Below, piece after piece: positions 1-8,617 of a stretch of 64,000 bases of DNA; the stretch's first letter is position 1; each line of letters starts with the position of its first letter. Origin of the DNA: Promethearchaeia archaeon. GTDB lineage: Archaea; Asgardarchaeota; Lokiarchaeia; Sigyniarchaeales; SOKP01. The DNA lies in assembly GCA_029856105.1 (NCBI GenBank), contig JAHQWH010000189.1, forward strand, positions 54,263-118,262. Direction: 5' to 3'. Below the pieces are notes generated by a model. That model made no database searches. It was not told the DNA's origin and worked only from the letters and a program-made list of their open reading frames with translations. Made by a program: the position numbers and the translations under genes.

Positions 1-1
1 T

Positions 2-304
2 AGGTTCCTTAAAACCGGTGAAAAACGCCCAAAACATGGGTTAATTTTTCAGTGGAATTTGATTAGAGGAAGTAAAGCGTATAACCGTGGAAAAATCTCT
101 AGAGTGATTTCAGGGAAAATAGGAATTGCAACTAAAGTAGATTTTTTTAAAGGCGAGTTCATAGGAGATACTTTAGCAAAAGAAATTGAAGAAAAAATAA
201 AAGAGATTGAAAAAAAATATCCAAAACCTCCAACAAAAAAAAGTGAGCCCAAAACCAAAATAAAATCAAATAAAAAGCAAACAAATAAGAAAAGAAGGAG
301 GTAA
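2..304 (+). CDS. nop5: Nop5/Nop56 C-terminal part (5' end outside window)
   Basis: This is the C-terminal end of the archaeal Nop5 (Nop56/58) protein, the scaffold of box C/D sRNPs that joins L7Ae-bound guide RNA to fibrillarin for 2'-O-methylation of rRNA and tRNA. The frame is open to the left window edge. It reads through the family signature 'KHGLIFQ', then 'RGKISRVISGKIGIATKVD', followed by a Lys-rich tail. The usual length is about 380-420 residues, so only about a quarter is visible, and internal TTG codons here are not the start. Fibrillarin follows 7 nt downstream, the standard archaeal pairing, so the two are almost certainly co-transcribed. Confidence 0.9.
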   Translation, partial: RFLKTGEKRPKHGLIFQWNLIRGSKAYNRGKISRVISGKIGIATKVDFFKGEFIGDTLAKEIEEKIKEIEKKYPKPPTKKSEPKTKIKSNKKQTNKKRRR

Positions 305-311
305 AGTTAAT

Positions 312-1001
312 TTGAGCAATTTTAATATCAGAACACATCCAAAATACTCTAACGTTTATATATCTGGACCTCCACATAACCTAAAACTTTATTCTAAAAA
401 CCTAGTTCCGGGTAATAGAGTGTACGGTGAGAAGCTAAATACATTTAAAGGAGAAGAATATCGAGAATGGGACCCTCATAGAAGTAAATTAGCTGCAATG
501 ATATTGGAAAAACCTTCAGTGGATTTCTTATCTAGCGAATTAAAATGTTTGTATTTAGGAGCGTCATCCGGTACTACAATATCTCATCTTTCAGACATAG
601 TTTACAATGGAATTATTTATGGAGTAGAATTTGCTGAGCGTAGTATGCGACAATTAATTCAAAACACCAAAGATAGAAAAAATATTGTTCCAATATTAGG
701 AGACGCTAATTTTCCGGAAAAATATGCTAATTCCGTTTTTACTAATATTGATTTAGTTTATCAAGATATTGCTCAACCAAACCAAGCACAAATTGCTATT
801 GCGAACTGTAGTTATTATCTAAAGGATAAAGGAACTCTAATTCTTGCAATTAAATCTCAATCAATAGATAGTGTTCAAAAGCCTGAAAAAATATACATCC
901 AAGAGAGAAAGATTTTAGAAAAAGCGGGTTATAAAATAAGCGAAAGCTTCAACATTCATAAATACGCAGCGAATCACATTATTTTAATTGTCCACAAATA
1001 A
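312..1001 (+). CDS. flpA: Fibrillarin-like rRNA/tRNA 2'-O-methyltransferase
   Basis: Fibrillarin is the SAM-dependent 2'-O-methyltransferase of box C/D sRNPs. The 229-residue length matches the archaeal family. Visible features are the N-terminal 'GEKLNTFKGEEYREWDPHRSK' type segment (family: R-x-W-x-P-x-R-S-K-L-A-A), the SAM-binding loop 'YLGASSGTTISHLSD', the acidic 'GVEFAE' strand end, and 'VYQDIAQPNQ' in the catalytic region, with a later Lys in 'AIKSQSID'. The start is TTG at 312, just after a purine-rich AAGGAGG that overlaps the nop5 end and acts as ribosome binding site. It forms an operon with nop5. Confidence 0.95.
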   Translation: MSNFNIRTHPKYSNVYISGPPHNLKLYSKNLVPGNRVYGEKLNTFKGEEYREWDPHRSKLAAMILEKPSVDFLSSELKCLYLGASSGTTISHLSDIVYNGIIYGVEFAERSMRQLIQNTKDRKNIVPILGDANFPEKYANSVFTNIDLVYQDIAQPNQAQIAIANCSYYLKDKGTLILAIKSQSIDSVQKPEKIYIQERKILEKAGYKISESFNIHKYAANHIILIVHK

Positions 1002-1041
1002 TTTAGGCAATATTTTTGTTAATATTCATTTTAAAAAAAAT

Positions 1042-1758
1042 TTATACAAAATCAGTAATTTTTTTCGAATATAATTCTTCTCTGATAATTTTTTTCGTAG
1101 TTTCCCATGATTTTCTCGCGATAGGTGGAGCTTTCTTATTCTTTCTTATCCATTCTCGAAGGAATGTAGTACTTCGTACATCTGAGGGATATCCTGAGCC
1201 AAAATCTCCATATTCTTTTTTTAATTCTTCAATGATTCTATCCCTCATATCTTTAGCGATAATTGAGCTCGCTGAAACTATTGGGTATAAATCGTCAGCC
1301 TTATGTTTAGAAATGATTTTTTTTGGTGAATAATTTAATAATGTTTGAATAGATGTTTTAAATCTATCTTCAATAACATCTGCTGCGTCTATATAAATTA
1401 CATCTGGTTTCAGTTCATTAATAATTTCTGCCATTTTCAGTTCTTCAAGTCTATTCAGTGTGATTTTCTTCTTTTCTCTTGCGTCTATTTCTTGAGCTCC
1501 AATAATTTTTGCTATATATGTTTTACAATTTCCTTTTATAATTTTAGCTAATTCACTTCGTCTTTTAGTAGATAATTTTTTTGAATCTTTAACCCCGATT
1601 TCTGTTAGAAGCCCCAATTTTGATTTAAGGAAGCACACACCACAAATAACCATAGGGCCCAAGACAGGCCCTCTACCCGCCTCGTCAATGCCACAAATAA
1701 CTTCTTGGTTAGTTCCCTGATTCTTGGATGAGCTCAACGAATTCCTCTTCATCATCAA
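1042..1758 (-). CDS. rnhB: Ribonuclease HII
   Basis: RNase HII cleaves RNA in RNA-DNA hybrids and starts removal of misincorporated ribonucleotides. The N-terminal catalytic motif 'GIDEAGRGPVLGP' is clear, followed by 'KDSKKLS', 'YIDAADV' and a later 'HKADDLYPIVSASSIIAK', all family signatures with the catalytic acidic residues in place. The length of about 220 residues is typical. The start is uncertain: the first ATG cluster (1758) overlaps the upstream regulator by 50 nt, and a TTG a few codons downstream is an alternative. It is downstream of, and overlapping with, the HTH gene, so probably translationally coupled to it. Confidence 0.95.
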   Translation of the reverse strand: MMMKRNSLSSSKNQGTNQEVICGIDEAGRGPVLGPMVICGVCFLKSKLGLLTEIGVKDSKKLSTKRRSELAKIIKGNCKTYIAKIIGAQEIDAREKKKITLNRLEELKMAEIINELKPDVIYIDAADVIEDRFKTSIQTLLNYSPKKIISKHKADDLYPIVSASSIIAKDMRDRIIEELKKEYGDFGSGYPSDVRSTTFLREWIRKNKKAPPIARKSWETTKKIIREELYSKKITDFV

Positions 1759-2719
1759 TTTTTTCTAGATTTCTAATTCTAATGATGGGAATTTTAATTT
1801 TTTTAAGAGAATCGGGTATTTTAATCTCATTGTTTACTATAAAAAGAGAATTTTTTTGAAACAGTTCAGTAAACATCTTCAAACATCTAAAACTAAGCTC
1901 GTTAATTTTTTTATCTTCTTCAGAAACTCCTGAAAAGAGAGGGTAAACGCTGCTTTCTTTATTCTCGTCAATATATTTAGAATATAACGATAGTTTGAAA
2001 GGAATTGAACCTTTCTTAGACCAATAAGAACAAATTCCAATGTCATTCAAAACTTCTTGAAGATGAGATTCAAAAGAGCTCAAATTGATATCTTCTTGCA
2101 GGTCTTTTCGATCCATACTAAAATTGAAATTCCAATCAAAAATGTTAATTCTTCTAAAAAGATCATTACATTCTAGTATTAATGAGATTTTATTAGCTAT
2201 TTTTTCAGAAGGTCGCATGCTTTCATTTTCATACGCACAGACAGTTCTTTTAGTAATTCCAAGTCTTCCAGATAGTTCTTTTCGTGAGATTGCTTGTTTT
2301 TCTCTCAAAGATTTCATTAAATTACCGTTTAAAAACATCACACCCCCTCCTCTTCTCGCTAGAATGTATGGATATAACTCTTTACTGAGAATATTTTCTA
2401 ATGTAGTTAAAGTTATAAACGGCAACCCCTCTCTAATGTAAATAGTGTTATCTTCTAATTTGTGATAACGATTTCTAATTCCTATTAACAAGGGTTTAGA
2501 TTTTAACAATAGGGATAAAGATTTTATATCGTTTATTATATCAGCGTTTAAATTATCAATATTGGAAAAAATTTTTACGCTAAAAACTAAATCATTTTTT
2601 TTTACTAATAAGTCAAAACAAAACTTGCTTTTTTTATTAGAAAAGGAATCTAAAATAAATGTCTCAAATTTAGCCCTTTTAAGCATATTATCTATTTTTT
2701 CAAGTACCGCTTCAATCAT
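1709..2719 (-). CDS. Archaeal HTH-type transcriptional regulator
   Basis: This 336-residue protein matches the conserved archaeal family of putative HTH-type regulators. It has an N-terminal alpha/beta domain of about 125 residues resembling a nuclease-like or Mrr-like fold ('FCFDLLVKK..LVFSVKIFSNID'), then a Cro/XRE helix-turn-helix ('LREKQAISRKELSGRLGITKRTVCAYENE', about residues 138-166), then a family-specific C-terminal domain. No target is known to me. Its 3' end overlaps rnhB by 50 nt. The AT-rich gap upstream holds the promoter. Confidence 0.8.
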   Translation of the reverse strand: MIEAVLEKIDNMLKRAKFETFILDSFSNKKSKFCFDLLVKKNDLVFSVKIFSNIDNLNADIINDIKSLSLLLKSKPLLIGIRNRYHKLEDNTIYIREGLPFITLTTLENILSKELYPYILARRGGGVMFLNGNLMKSLREKQAISRKELSGRLGITKRTVCAYENESMRPSEKIANKISLILECNDLFRRINIFDWNFNFSMDRKDLQEDINLSSFESHLQEVLNDIGICSYWSKKGSIPFKLSLYSKYIDENKESSVYPLFSGVSEEDKKINELSFRCLKMFTELFQKNSLFIVNNEIKIPDSLKKIKIPIIRIRNLEKIDDEEEFVELIQESGN

Positions 2720-2834
2720 ATATTCCCATTAATTAAAAGATAAATAGCTAATTAAATTTTTTTTTATTGTGATATTACCTTCAAACTAAATTAATTTAAT
2801 TGTTATTTTAATTTCTCTAAATGAAGATTAACCT

Positions 2835-3401
2835 TTAATTACTTGTGAGTTTAAGGAAATCAGCATCAGTTATAATTCCAATAAATACATTATTTTCTTT
2901 TACTAATACGGCAGAATATTTAATTAATAAATTTGATATGTCTTTAGCGTTCCAATTTTTTTCAACTTCTGGAAAGGGCAATTCTATAATAGTTAAAATA
3001 TCTGCGTTTATTAAATCTGGAGTTGTAGTAATATGTTTCTGAATTTTTTTGGCAGTTATACTTCCGAAATTATGGTTTTTTTCTAAAATCGGTATCTGTG
3101 AAAAATTGTATTTACTCATTAACGTAATAACATCCTTTATGGTCGAATCTGGTGTTATAGATATTATATTTGGAGTCATAATATCTTCTGCGTGCTTTTT
3201 TGAACTTTTTTTCTTCATTCTTTCATTTTCTAGAAATTCGATAATTTTTTTCACTTTAGAATAAGGTGGGTCCATGTCTCCATTTTCTATTCTTGAGATT
3301 GTAGATTGCGAAATATCTAATTTCTCACCTAATTCTTTTTGGCTAATGTTTAATTTTTTTCTTAAATATTTGATTTGAGATAAATTTGGCAAAACTTCCA
3401 T
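2835..3401 (-). CDS. XRE-family HTH plus tandem CBS domain regulator
   Basis: The N-terminal 60 residues form a Cro/XRE helix-turn-helix ('LRKKLNISQKELGEKLDISQSTISRIENGDMDPP'). The remainder is a pair of CBS motifs: 'AEDIMTPNIISITPDSTIKDVITLMSKYNFSQIPI' and a second ending 'VFIGIITDADFLKL'. CBS pairs usually bind adenosyl ligands such as AMP, ATP or SAM. This gene is divergent from the SAM synthetase gene across a 152-nt gap, so control of mat by an adenosyl ligand is an attractive inference. The sequence does not prove it. The 188-residue length fits the archaeal HTH-CBS family. Confidence 0.85.
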   Translation of the reverse strand: MEVLPNLSQIKYLRKKLNISQKELGEKLDISQSTISRIENGDMDPPYSKVKKIIEFLENERMKKKSSKKHAEDIMTPNIISITPDSTIKDVITLMSKYNFSQIPILEKNHNFGSITAKKIQKHITTTPDLINADILTIIELPFPEVEKNWNAKDISNLLIKYSAVLVKENNVFIGIITDADFLKLTSN

Positions 3402-3553
3402 TTTAGAATGCGTAAAACTTATTTAGTATAATTTAAGTGCATATTTCATGCAATATATGCATATTATTATCAATAATTATTAATAATTATTATTAATTTA
3501 AAAAAAACATAATAAAATAATTATTTCTATAAATAAGAAAGAGTTTAATCAAA
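3402..3553. promoter_or_regulatory. Divergent promoter region with palindromic operator candidate
   Basis: This is the intergenic space between the divergently transcribed HTH-CBS regulator and SAM synthetase. It holds a perfect 10-bp palindrome ATATGCATAT at 3455-3464 and a nearby TGCATAT at 3438-3444, followed by a run of TAATAATTATT-like repeats at about 3466-3500. The palindromes suit a dimeric XRE-type repressor. Operator function is inferred only from position and symmetry. Confidence 0.4.
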
Positions 3554-4795
3554 ATGTTGAAAATCACACAGGCTGACTTTTTACCTATTGAAAAAAGTAA
3601 ATTTCCTGAAATTTGCGAAAGAAAAGGAATAGGACATCCAGATAGCGTTTGCGATGCCGTTGCTGATGCTTGTTCGAGAGCGTTATGTGTTTACTATTTG
3701 GAACATTTCGATAGAGTGTATCATCACAACGTTGATAAGGCCGCTTTGGTTGGTGGTGTTGCCAAACCTGAATTCGGAGGAGGTATGATCATTCAACCAC
3801 AATATTTTTTAATAGTAGGAAGAGCTATACATCAAATTCTTACAGAATGTGGAACTGAGCATAAATTGGAATATGTACCTGTTGCTACTATTTGTCTTGA
3901 TACACAACGCCAAATACTCGCAAAAATATTTAGAAACCTTGATTTAGCTAGAGATATACAATTCGATTATGCAGTTCGACCAGGGTCTATAGATTTAACC
4001 GGAGTTTTTGACGAGTCTCATCATTCGGAAGAAATTCCCCTCTCAAATGATACAAGTTTTGGAGTAGGATACGCTCCATATTCAGATGTAGAAAAAATAA
4101 CGTTAGAAGCAGAATACCTTATTAATTCTCCGAGTTTCAAGGATAAATGTAAGGGATCGGGTGAAGATGTTAAGGTAATGGTTGAAAGAATTGATAACAA
4201 GGTTGGAATCACCATTGCGGCTGCAATGGTCAGCAAGTACATCAACGATGTTGATGAGTATATTAATTATACAAATCAAATTAAAGACGCTGTATTAGAT
4301 TTAGCGGCTAAAATCATCCCAGAACGCGAAGTCACTTGCCAAGTAAATGTAGCAGATATTCTAAAGAAAGAACTTTTGTTTCTTACCATAACGGGCACAT
4401 CGGCTGAGGCAGGCGATGACGGCGAAGTAGGACGTGGAAACCGGTCTAACGGTCTAATAACACCTTGCAGAACTATGAGTTTAGAGGCTGTTTGTGGAAA
4501 AAATCCAATTAATCATGTAGGTAAAATCTACAACATTTTAGGAACGGAGATCGCCAGAGAAATTTATAAGAGAGGAGAAGGTGACATTTTAGAGGCACAT
4601 GTGAAGCTTTTATCCCAAATCGGGCGCCCAATTACGGATCCATGGGTAAATTCGATAGAGTTAATTCCTGCTGAAAATGTTAATTTTGCTAGTATTGAAA
4701 AAATCGCGAAAGAAGTCTCTGAAGAAAAATTGAGCAAGGAGTCCATGATTGATCTAAGGAAGCGATTGATTGCAGGGAAAATACAAGTATTTTAA
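3554..4795 (+). CDS. mat: Archaeal S-adenosylmethionine synthetase
   Basis: Makes S-adenosylmethionine from ATP and methionine. The sequence is the archaeal-specific MAT class (about 400 residues; 413 here), not bacterial MetK. It opens with 'ERKGIGHPDSVCDAVADACSRAL' and has 'HHNVDKAALVGG', 'SFGVGYAPYSDVEKI', 'TGTSAEAGDDGEVGRGNRSNGLITP' and 'GKNPINHVGKIYN' blocks characteristic of that family. It starts at ATG 3554 after AAGAAAGAG. It is transcribed alone, followed by T-rich tracts. Confidence 0.97.
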   Translation: MLKITQADFLPIEKSKFPEICERKGIGHPDSVCDAVADACSRALCVYYLEHFDRVYHHNVDKAALVGGVAKPEFGGGMIIQPQYFLIVGRAIHQILTECGTEHKLEYVPVATICLDTQRQILAKIFRNLDLARDIQFDYAVRPGSIDLTGVFDESHHSEEIPLSNDTSFGVGYAPYSDVEKITLEAEYLINSPSFKDKCKGSGEDVKVMVERIDNKVGITIAAAMVSKYINDVDEYINYTNQIKDAVLDLAAKIIPEREVTCQVNVADILKKELLFLTITGTSAEAGDDGEVGRGNRSNGLITPCRTMSLEAVCGKNPINHVGKIYNILGTEIAREIYKRGEGDILEAHVKLLSQIGRPITDPWVNSIELIPAENVNFASIEKIAKEVSEEKLSKESMIDLRKRLIAGKIQVF

Positions 4796-4818
4796 TTTTT
4801 AAGTTTAGAATAGTAAAA

Positions 4819-4836
4819 TTTTTTTATTCTTTTTTT
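4819..4836 (+). terminator. T-run terminator candidate after mat
   Basis: Two runs of seven T residues (4819-4825 and 4830-4836) follow the mat stop codon, with no strong hairpin. Archaeal RNA polymerase terminates at U-rich tracts in the transcript. The assignment rests on composition and position only. Confidence 0.4.
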
Positions 4837-4921
4837 ATTAAATAATAGATCTGAATAGTAAAAAATAACTAGAAATTTTTGTGTAAGAAATTAAATAAAT
4901 TAAAATTGATGTGAGTTAAGT

Positions 4922-5176
4922 CTGGGATTAGAGAAGTGGATAAATCCAGAAGAAACTAAAAAAAAGCCAAAGATAAAAGATGGTACTAAAAAACCTAAAA
5001 AGACTGAATCTAAGTCTAAAGAAATAAAAGGTACAATAGGACCAAAAAATTTATTGAAATTCTACTTAGTGTGTCCAAAGGCAAAATGTAAATATCAAAA
5101 GACGATAAGAAAGAAAGAGTTAACAGATAAAGATAAAATCTGCCCTAGATGTAAAAGTATAATGAAAATCAAGTAA
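4922..5176 (+). CDS. Small Lys-rich zinc-ribbon protein, non-canonical start
   Basis: An open frame of about 84 codons has a Lys-rich N-terminal half and a C-terminal treble-clef or ribbon-like segment with four cysteines ('VCPKAKCKYQK' and 'ICPRCKSIMKIK' at the very end). The frame is closed upstream by TGA at 4907. Between that stop and the Lys-rich part there is no ATG, GTG or TTG. The likeliest start is CTG at 4922, with a GTGAG purine stretch six bases upstream. A shorter version from TTG 5054 or GTG 5069 would keep only the ribbon. The function is unknown; nucleic-acid binding is plausible. Confidence 0.55.
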   Translation: MGLEKWINPEETKKKPKIKDGTKKPKKTESKSKEIKGTIGPKNLLKFYLVCPKAKCKYQKTIRKKELTDKDKICPRCKSIMKIK

Positions 5177-5179
5177 ATT

Positions 5180-5413
5180 TTAATTAGAAATATCTTGTTC
5201 TAAAATGTCTTTATCTGGAAGGTTCTCTAGATCAAATTGAGAATCACAATTAGGGCATCGGTCTTTCTTTTTACTATATTTCAAGATGAGATAAATGAAA
5301 ATCCCTAACCCGCAAGTTAGGATAACCATGAATGCCAATATCTCATGATAAATGTGTTCAAAATTCTTGCGTCTTAGTACGATTTTTTGTTCACATGTAG
5401 GACAATAAACAAT
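5180..5413 (-). CDS. Small membrane protein with two CxxC knuckles, probable ATT start
   Basis: A frame of 77 residues encodes 'YCPTCEQ', a hydrophobic helix ('HEILAFMVILTCGLGIFIYL'), a basic loop and 'RCPNCDSQ', ending in an acidic tail. The two CxxC halves flank the membrane segment. No canonical start codon lies upstream of the first CxxC before an in-frame stop. ATT at 5413-5411 follows GGGG with 5-7 nt spacing, and a TATA-like TATATAAAA lies about 35 nt further upstream, so initiation at ATT with a short leader is plausible. It converges with the preceding zinc-ribbon gene. The function is unknown. Confidence 0.5.
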   Translation of the reverse strand: MVYCPTCEQKIVLRRKNFEHIYHEILAFMVILTCGLGIFIYLILKYSKKKDRCPNCDSQFDLENLPDKDILEQDISN

Positions 5414-5680
5414 TTTTTTCCCCGTAATAATCGACCGTTTTTTGTTATTTTATATAATTAGATAGGTAAATTGTTAATTTAATTATTTTGTGTTATAATT
5501 GAAAAATTCAAAATTAAAGCTAAAAAGCTATTTATTCTTCATTTTTTCAATTTGTAATTTTATATTGAAATAAAAAAAAAATGTAATAAACATAGGCTAA
5601 ATATTATTAATGTTGAATTTTATATCATTAATAATATTTTTCAAATTAAAAATTAAAACAAATTAGAAAAGGTTTTAACA

Positions 5681-6628
5681 ATGCCAATTTGTTATCATTG
5701 TGGAGTGGAAGTCCCTGAAACATTCAACTGTACTAAATGTGGTCAAAATTATTGTTCTTTACATAAAAATCCTATTGATCACGAATGTAATATTGTAATC
5801 GAAAGTCAACATTTACAACAATATCAACAATCACCTCCTACTTATGTTGAAAGCTCTCAAATTCCGTTTTCTCAACAAGAGCATATGTATCAGCAACAAT
5901 TAACTCCAAGCGAAGTGCGTGGAACGACAGATGGGACTTATACGTGGTATCGGCAAGAACAAACAGTTCCAGAAAACGCTTTCGATCCAGACTCTGGAAT
6001 CTCGTTCAAGGGTATATTTCTGGCTCATAAATCTGAATTAACTCATTTCTTAATTGCAGGGATAATGATATATGCCATAGGATTGTTGAGCTTTTATAAC
6101 AGTTTAGGCCCTACATATTTTTGGACTTTATTTGTACTTGCTGCTTTTTATGTGACTGCTTTTCTCTTTCACGAATTAGGGCACCGCCAAGTAGCTGTTC
6201 ATTTTAAATTGCAAACAAAATTTAGATTACTTACATATGGTTTGCTGATGACATTAATCTCTCTTGGAAGGTTTGCTTTACCTGGAGCGGTTGTCGTTTT
6301 AGGTCTTGACAAGATTAGTAGAAAAACGGGATTATGTAAAGCAGCAGGTCCTTTCGTAAATTTGGTGTATGGCACACTATTGTTTCTAATTTCATTTATA
6401 GTTCCAAGGTCATTATATCCACTGAATTATATCTTTTGTATAGGAGCTTATTTAAATTTCATGTTAGGATCATTCAATATGATCCCTTTTGGAATTTTGG
6501 ATGGGCAAAATATATGGAAATGGAAAAAGAAAGTATATTTTGGATTGATTGGGTCATTAGTACCATTGCTTATTATAACAATGGTTATTACAAATACTTC
6601 CTTAAGTCTAAATCTCTATCATCCATAA
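5681..6628 (+). CDS. AN1 zinc finger fused to site-2-protease-like metalloprotease
   Basis: Residues 4-36 form an AN1 zinc finger with the full ligand set C4, C7, C17, C20, C25, H28, H34, C36. A Gln/Pro-rich linker (about 40-95) follows, then several transmembrane helices. The membrane domain has the M50/S2P active-site motif HELGH (164-168) and the second motif N-x-x-P-x-x-x-L-D-G (266-275, metal-ligand Asp 274), so it should be an active zinc intramembrane protease. AN1 fingers in eukaryotes occur in ubiquitin- and stress-related proteins. Here the finger may recruit a substrate or partner in the cytosol. The next gene repeats the same design with a rhomboid fold. Confidence 0.9.
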   Translation: MPICYHCGVEVPETFNCTKCGQNYCSLHKNPIDHECNIVIESQHLQQYQQSPPTYVESSQIPFSQQEHMYQQQLTPSEVRGTTDGTYTWYRQEQTVPENAFDPDSGISFKGIFLAHKSELTHFLIAGIMIYAIGLLSFYNSLGPTYFWTLFVLAAFYVTAFLFHELGHRQVAVHFKLQTKFRLLTYGLLMTLISLGRFALPGAVVVLGLDKISRKTGLCKAAGPFVNLVYGTLLFLISFIVPRSLYPLNYIFCIGAYLNFMLGSFNMIPFGILDGQNIWKWKKKVYFGLIGSLVPLLIITMVITNTSLSLNLYHP

Positions 6629-6774
6629 CCTAAACGATAAAACCATAACTAGTTTAATTTCTTTAAAGTTCAATATTCTCTTGAAAGTCATAAAAAATTT
6701 TAAAAAAAATTATGTATGATGATAGTTTTAAAACATTAAATTAGATAAAATAAAGCGATTTTAAAAAAAAATTT

Positions 6775-7674
6775 ATGACATTTTGCGAACATTGTGGCGA
6801 AAAGATCACTTATTTACCTTTTAATTGTAAGTATTGTGGCGGAGTTTATTGTAAAAAACATAGACTACCAGAAAATCATCAATGTACTTTTGAAATCAAA
6901 CATGGACCTATTGTCCCTTTAAATTTGAGAGAAAGCCCTTCAAAAAGTGTTAATTCGCAAAAAACTCCAAGAGAATTTAAGAAATATATGAAAAGACAAG
7001 AAAAACAAAATCAAAGAACAATAAAATATTACGAAAGTTATGATAAAAAAACAACAAAAACCAACGGTACAACATTCTTAATTATCGCGATTTTTATCAT
7101 GTCTATAGCTGCTATGGGAGTCCCTTTATATTTAACTTTGAGTAGTTATAGCTTTATAGAATTATATTTGTGGACATTATTTACATCTCTTTTTGTTAGT
7201 TATACTTCTGACTTATTTGGATTGTTTTTTCTATTTATCTTAATAATATTTTTTAATATGATAATTAAAAATATAGAACGTGTGTTTGGAACTAAATTTT
7301 TATTGCAATTGTATTTTATTTGCGCTATTTTTACGGGATTAGTTTATATTTTATTATTACTCCTGTTACAATTGATTTACATACCATATGGAAGCTTGAT
7401 TTTTGTTCCATACGGTTTAGCCTCAGGTGCTCTATTAGGAGTCATATGCTTCATGATTTTTATGAACTGGGACCGAGAAATGACATTTTTATTATTCTTT
7501 TTTCCAATAAGGATGCGGGGAAAAACTATAATTACTTTCTTAGTTTTATTAAAAGTTGTTCCAGGTCTATTATTTGCAATTGGTGAACCACTTTATTTAC
7601 TTATTTATCTTCCTGATTTAGGAGGTATATTAGCGTCATACCTTGTTCATTACTATAAATTTAAGTATCGATAA
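6775..7674 (+). CDS. AN1 zinc finger fused to degenerate rhomboid-like membrane protein
   Basis: The N-terminal AN1 finger is complete (C4, C7, C18, C21, C26, H29, H35, C37), followed by a basic linker and six or so transmembrane helices from about residue 100. The membrane part follows the rhomboid pattern: 'IERVFGTKFLLQLY' after TM2, the serine-loop motif 'GLASGALLG' (214-222, Ser 218) and the last-helix motif 'DLGGILASY'. The catalytic His that normally precedes L-G-G is Asp 281 here, and the usual TM2 His is also not evident. It may be a pseudoprotease that binds substrates without cutting them. The start is ATG 6775. It is likely linked to the preceding S2P gene. Confidence 0.75.
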   Translation: MTFCEHCGEKITYLPFNCKYCGGVYCKKHRLPENHQCTFEIKHGPIVPLNLRESPSKSVNSQKTPREFKKYMKRQEKQNQRTIKYYESYDKKTTKTNGTTFLIIAIFIMSIAAMGVPLYLTLSSYSFIELYLWTLFTSLFVSYTSDLFGLFFLFILIIFFNMIIKNIERVFGTKFLLQLYFICAIFTGLVYILLLLLLQLIYIPYGSLIFVPYGLASGALLGVICFMIFMNWDREMTFLLFFFPIRMRGKTIITFLVLLKVVPGLLFAIGEPLYLLIYLPDLGGILASYLVHYYKFKYR

Positions 7675-7690
7675 GAATAAACGAGTTAAA

Positions 7691-8347
7691 ATGCCAGAAG
7701 AAGGATTGTCAAAAATAATAGAATTAAACGAGGATTTAATCGAAAACAACGAGCGGTTAGCAGCCAAAAATAAAAAAGATTTTAGCAAATATAATATTCG
7801 CTCGTTTGATATTGTTGGAGCTATAGGAGCTGGAAAAACAGCCCTTTTAGAATCGATATCAGAGATGATTTCTAAAGAAAAAAGGGTTTTAGTAATAAAT
7901 GGAGATGTAGCTACAAGAATTGACGCTGATCGCATAGAGAAACATGGTGTAAAAACCATCCAAATTAATACAGGTCGAGAATGCGCTCTAAATTCTTATC
8001 ACATCTCTCAAGTAATAAAAAATCACGATTTAAGCAATTACGACGTCGTTTTTATAGAAAACGTGGGAAATCTTATTTGTCCCTCAGATTTTATCTTAGG
8101 AACCAATAAGCGTATTGTAGTAGTTTCCATTACCGAAGGTCCATGGGTAATTCGGAAGCATCCTTTATTGTTTAAATTTTCAGATATTGCAATTATTAAT
8201 AAAATTGATTTAATTGATGTGATTGACGTAAAAGTTGAAGAAATGATCAACGATGCCAAGGAAATAAATCCAAACATCAAAATAATTACAACAAGTGCAA
8301 TTACAGGAGAAAACATTCCTAACCTTATTCAATCCTTAGAAATATAG
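7691..8347 (+). CDS. hypB: HypB-like nickel-insertion GTPase
   Basis: HypB is the GTPase that delivers nickel to [NiFe]-hydrogenase (or urease-like) apo-enzymes. Visible motifs are the P-loop 'GAIGAGKTALL', 'VINGDVATRIDADRI', the family signature 'IENVGNLICPSDF', 'NKIDLI' (G4) and 'TTSAITGEN' (G5). ATG at 7691 fits the family better than an upstream ATG at 7643 inside the preceding gene. In most HypB proteins a Cys-His pair after 'INTG' binds metal. Here the pair is Cys-Ala ('GRECALNSYH'), while the second Cys in 'LICPS' is present. No other hyp or hydrogenase genes are adjacent. Confidence 0.88.
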   Translation: MPEEGLSKIIELNEDLIENNERLAAKNKKDFSKYNIRSFDIVGAIGAGKTALLESISEMISKEKRVLVINGDVATRIDADRIEKHGVKTIQINTGRECALNSYHISQVIKNHDLSNYDVVFIENVGNLICPSDFILGTNKRIVVVSITEGPWVIRKHPLLFKFSDIAIINKIDLIDVIDVKVEEMINDAKEINPNIKIITTSAITGENIPNLIQSLEI

Positions 8348-8617
8348 GAGTTTAAGATTTTTTCTATACTTGTTAAATACAATGAAAGAGTATAAAACAT
8401 TTTAAAAAAGAAAGGAAAATAAGTTATACTCTTTATAATAAAAGAGCATAAAAAAATTATGGAACTACTTCTCCACTATGAAACATTTTTACTCACTCAT
8501 TTCGTTAATCTATTTTTTTCAATTTATTTTACAATATTATTTAAACCTAAAGTGAAACAACTGAAATTATAGATCAAAATATTTAAACTCCTAAAATTTC
8601 AACATATATTAATAATT

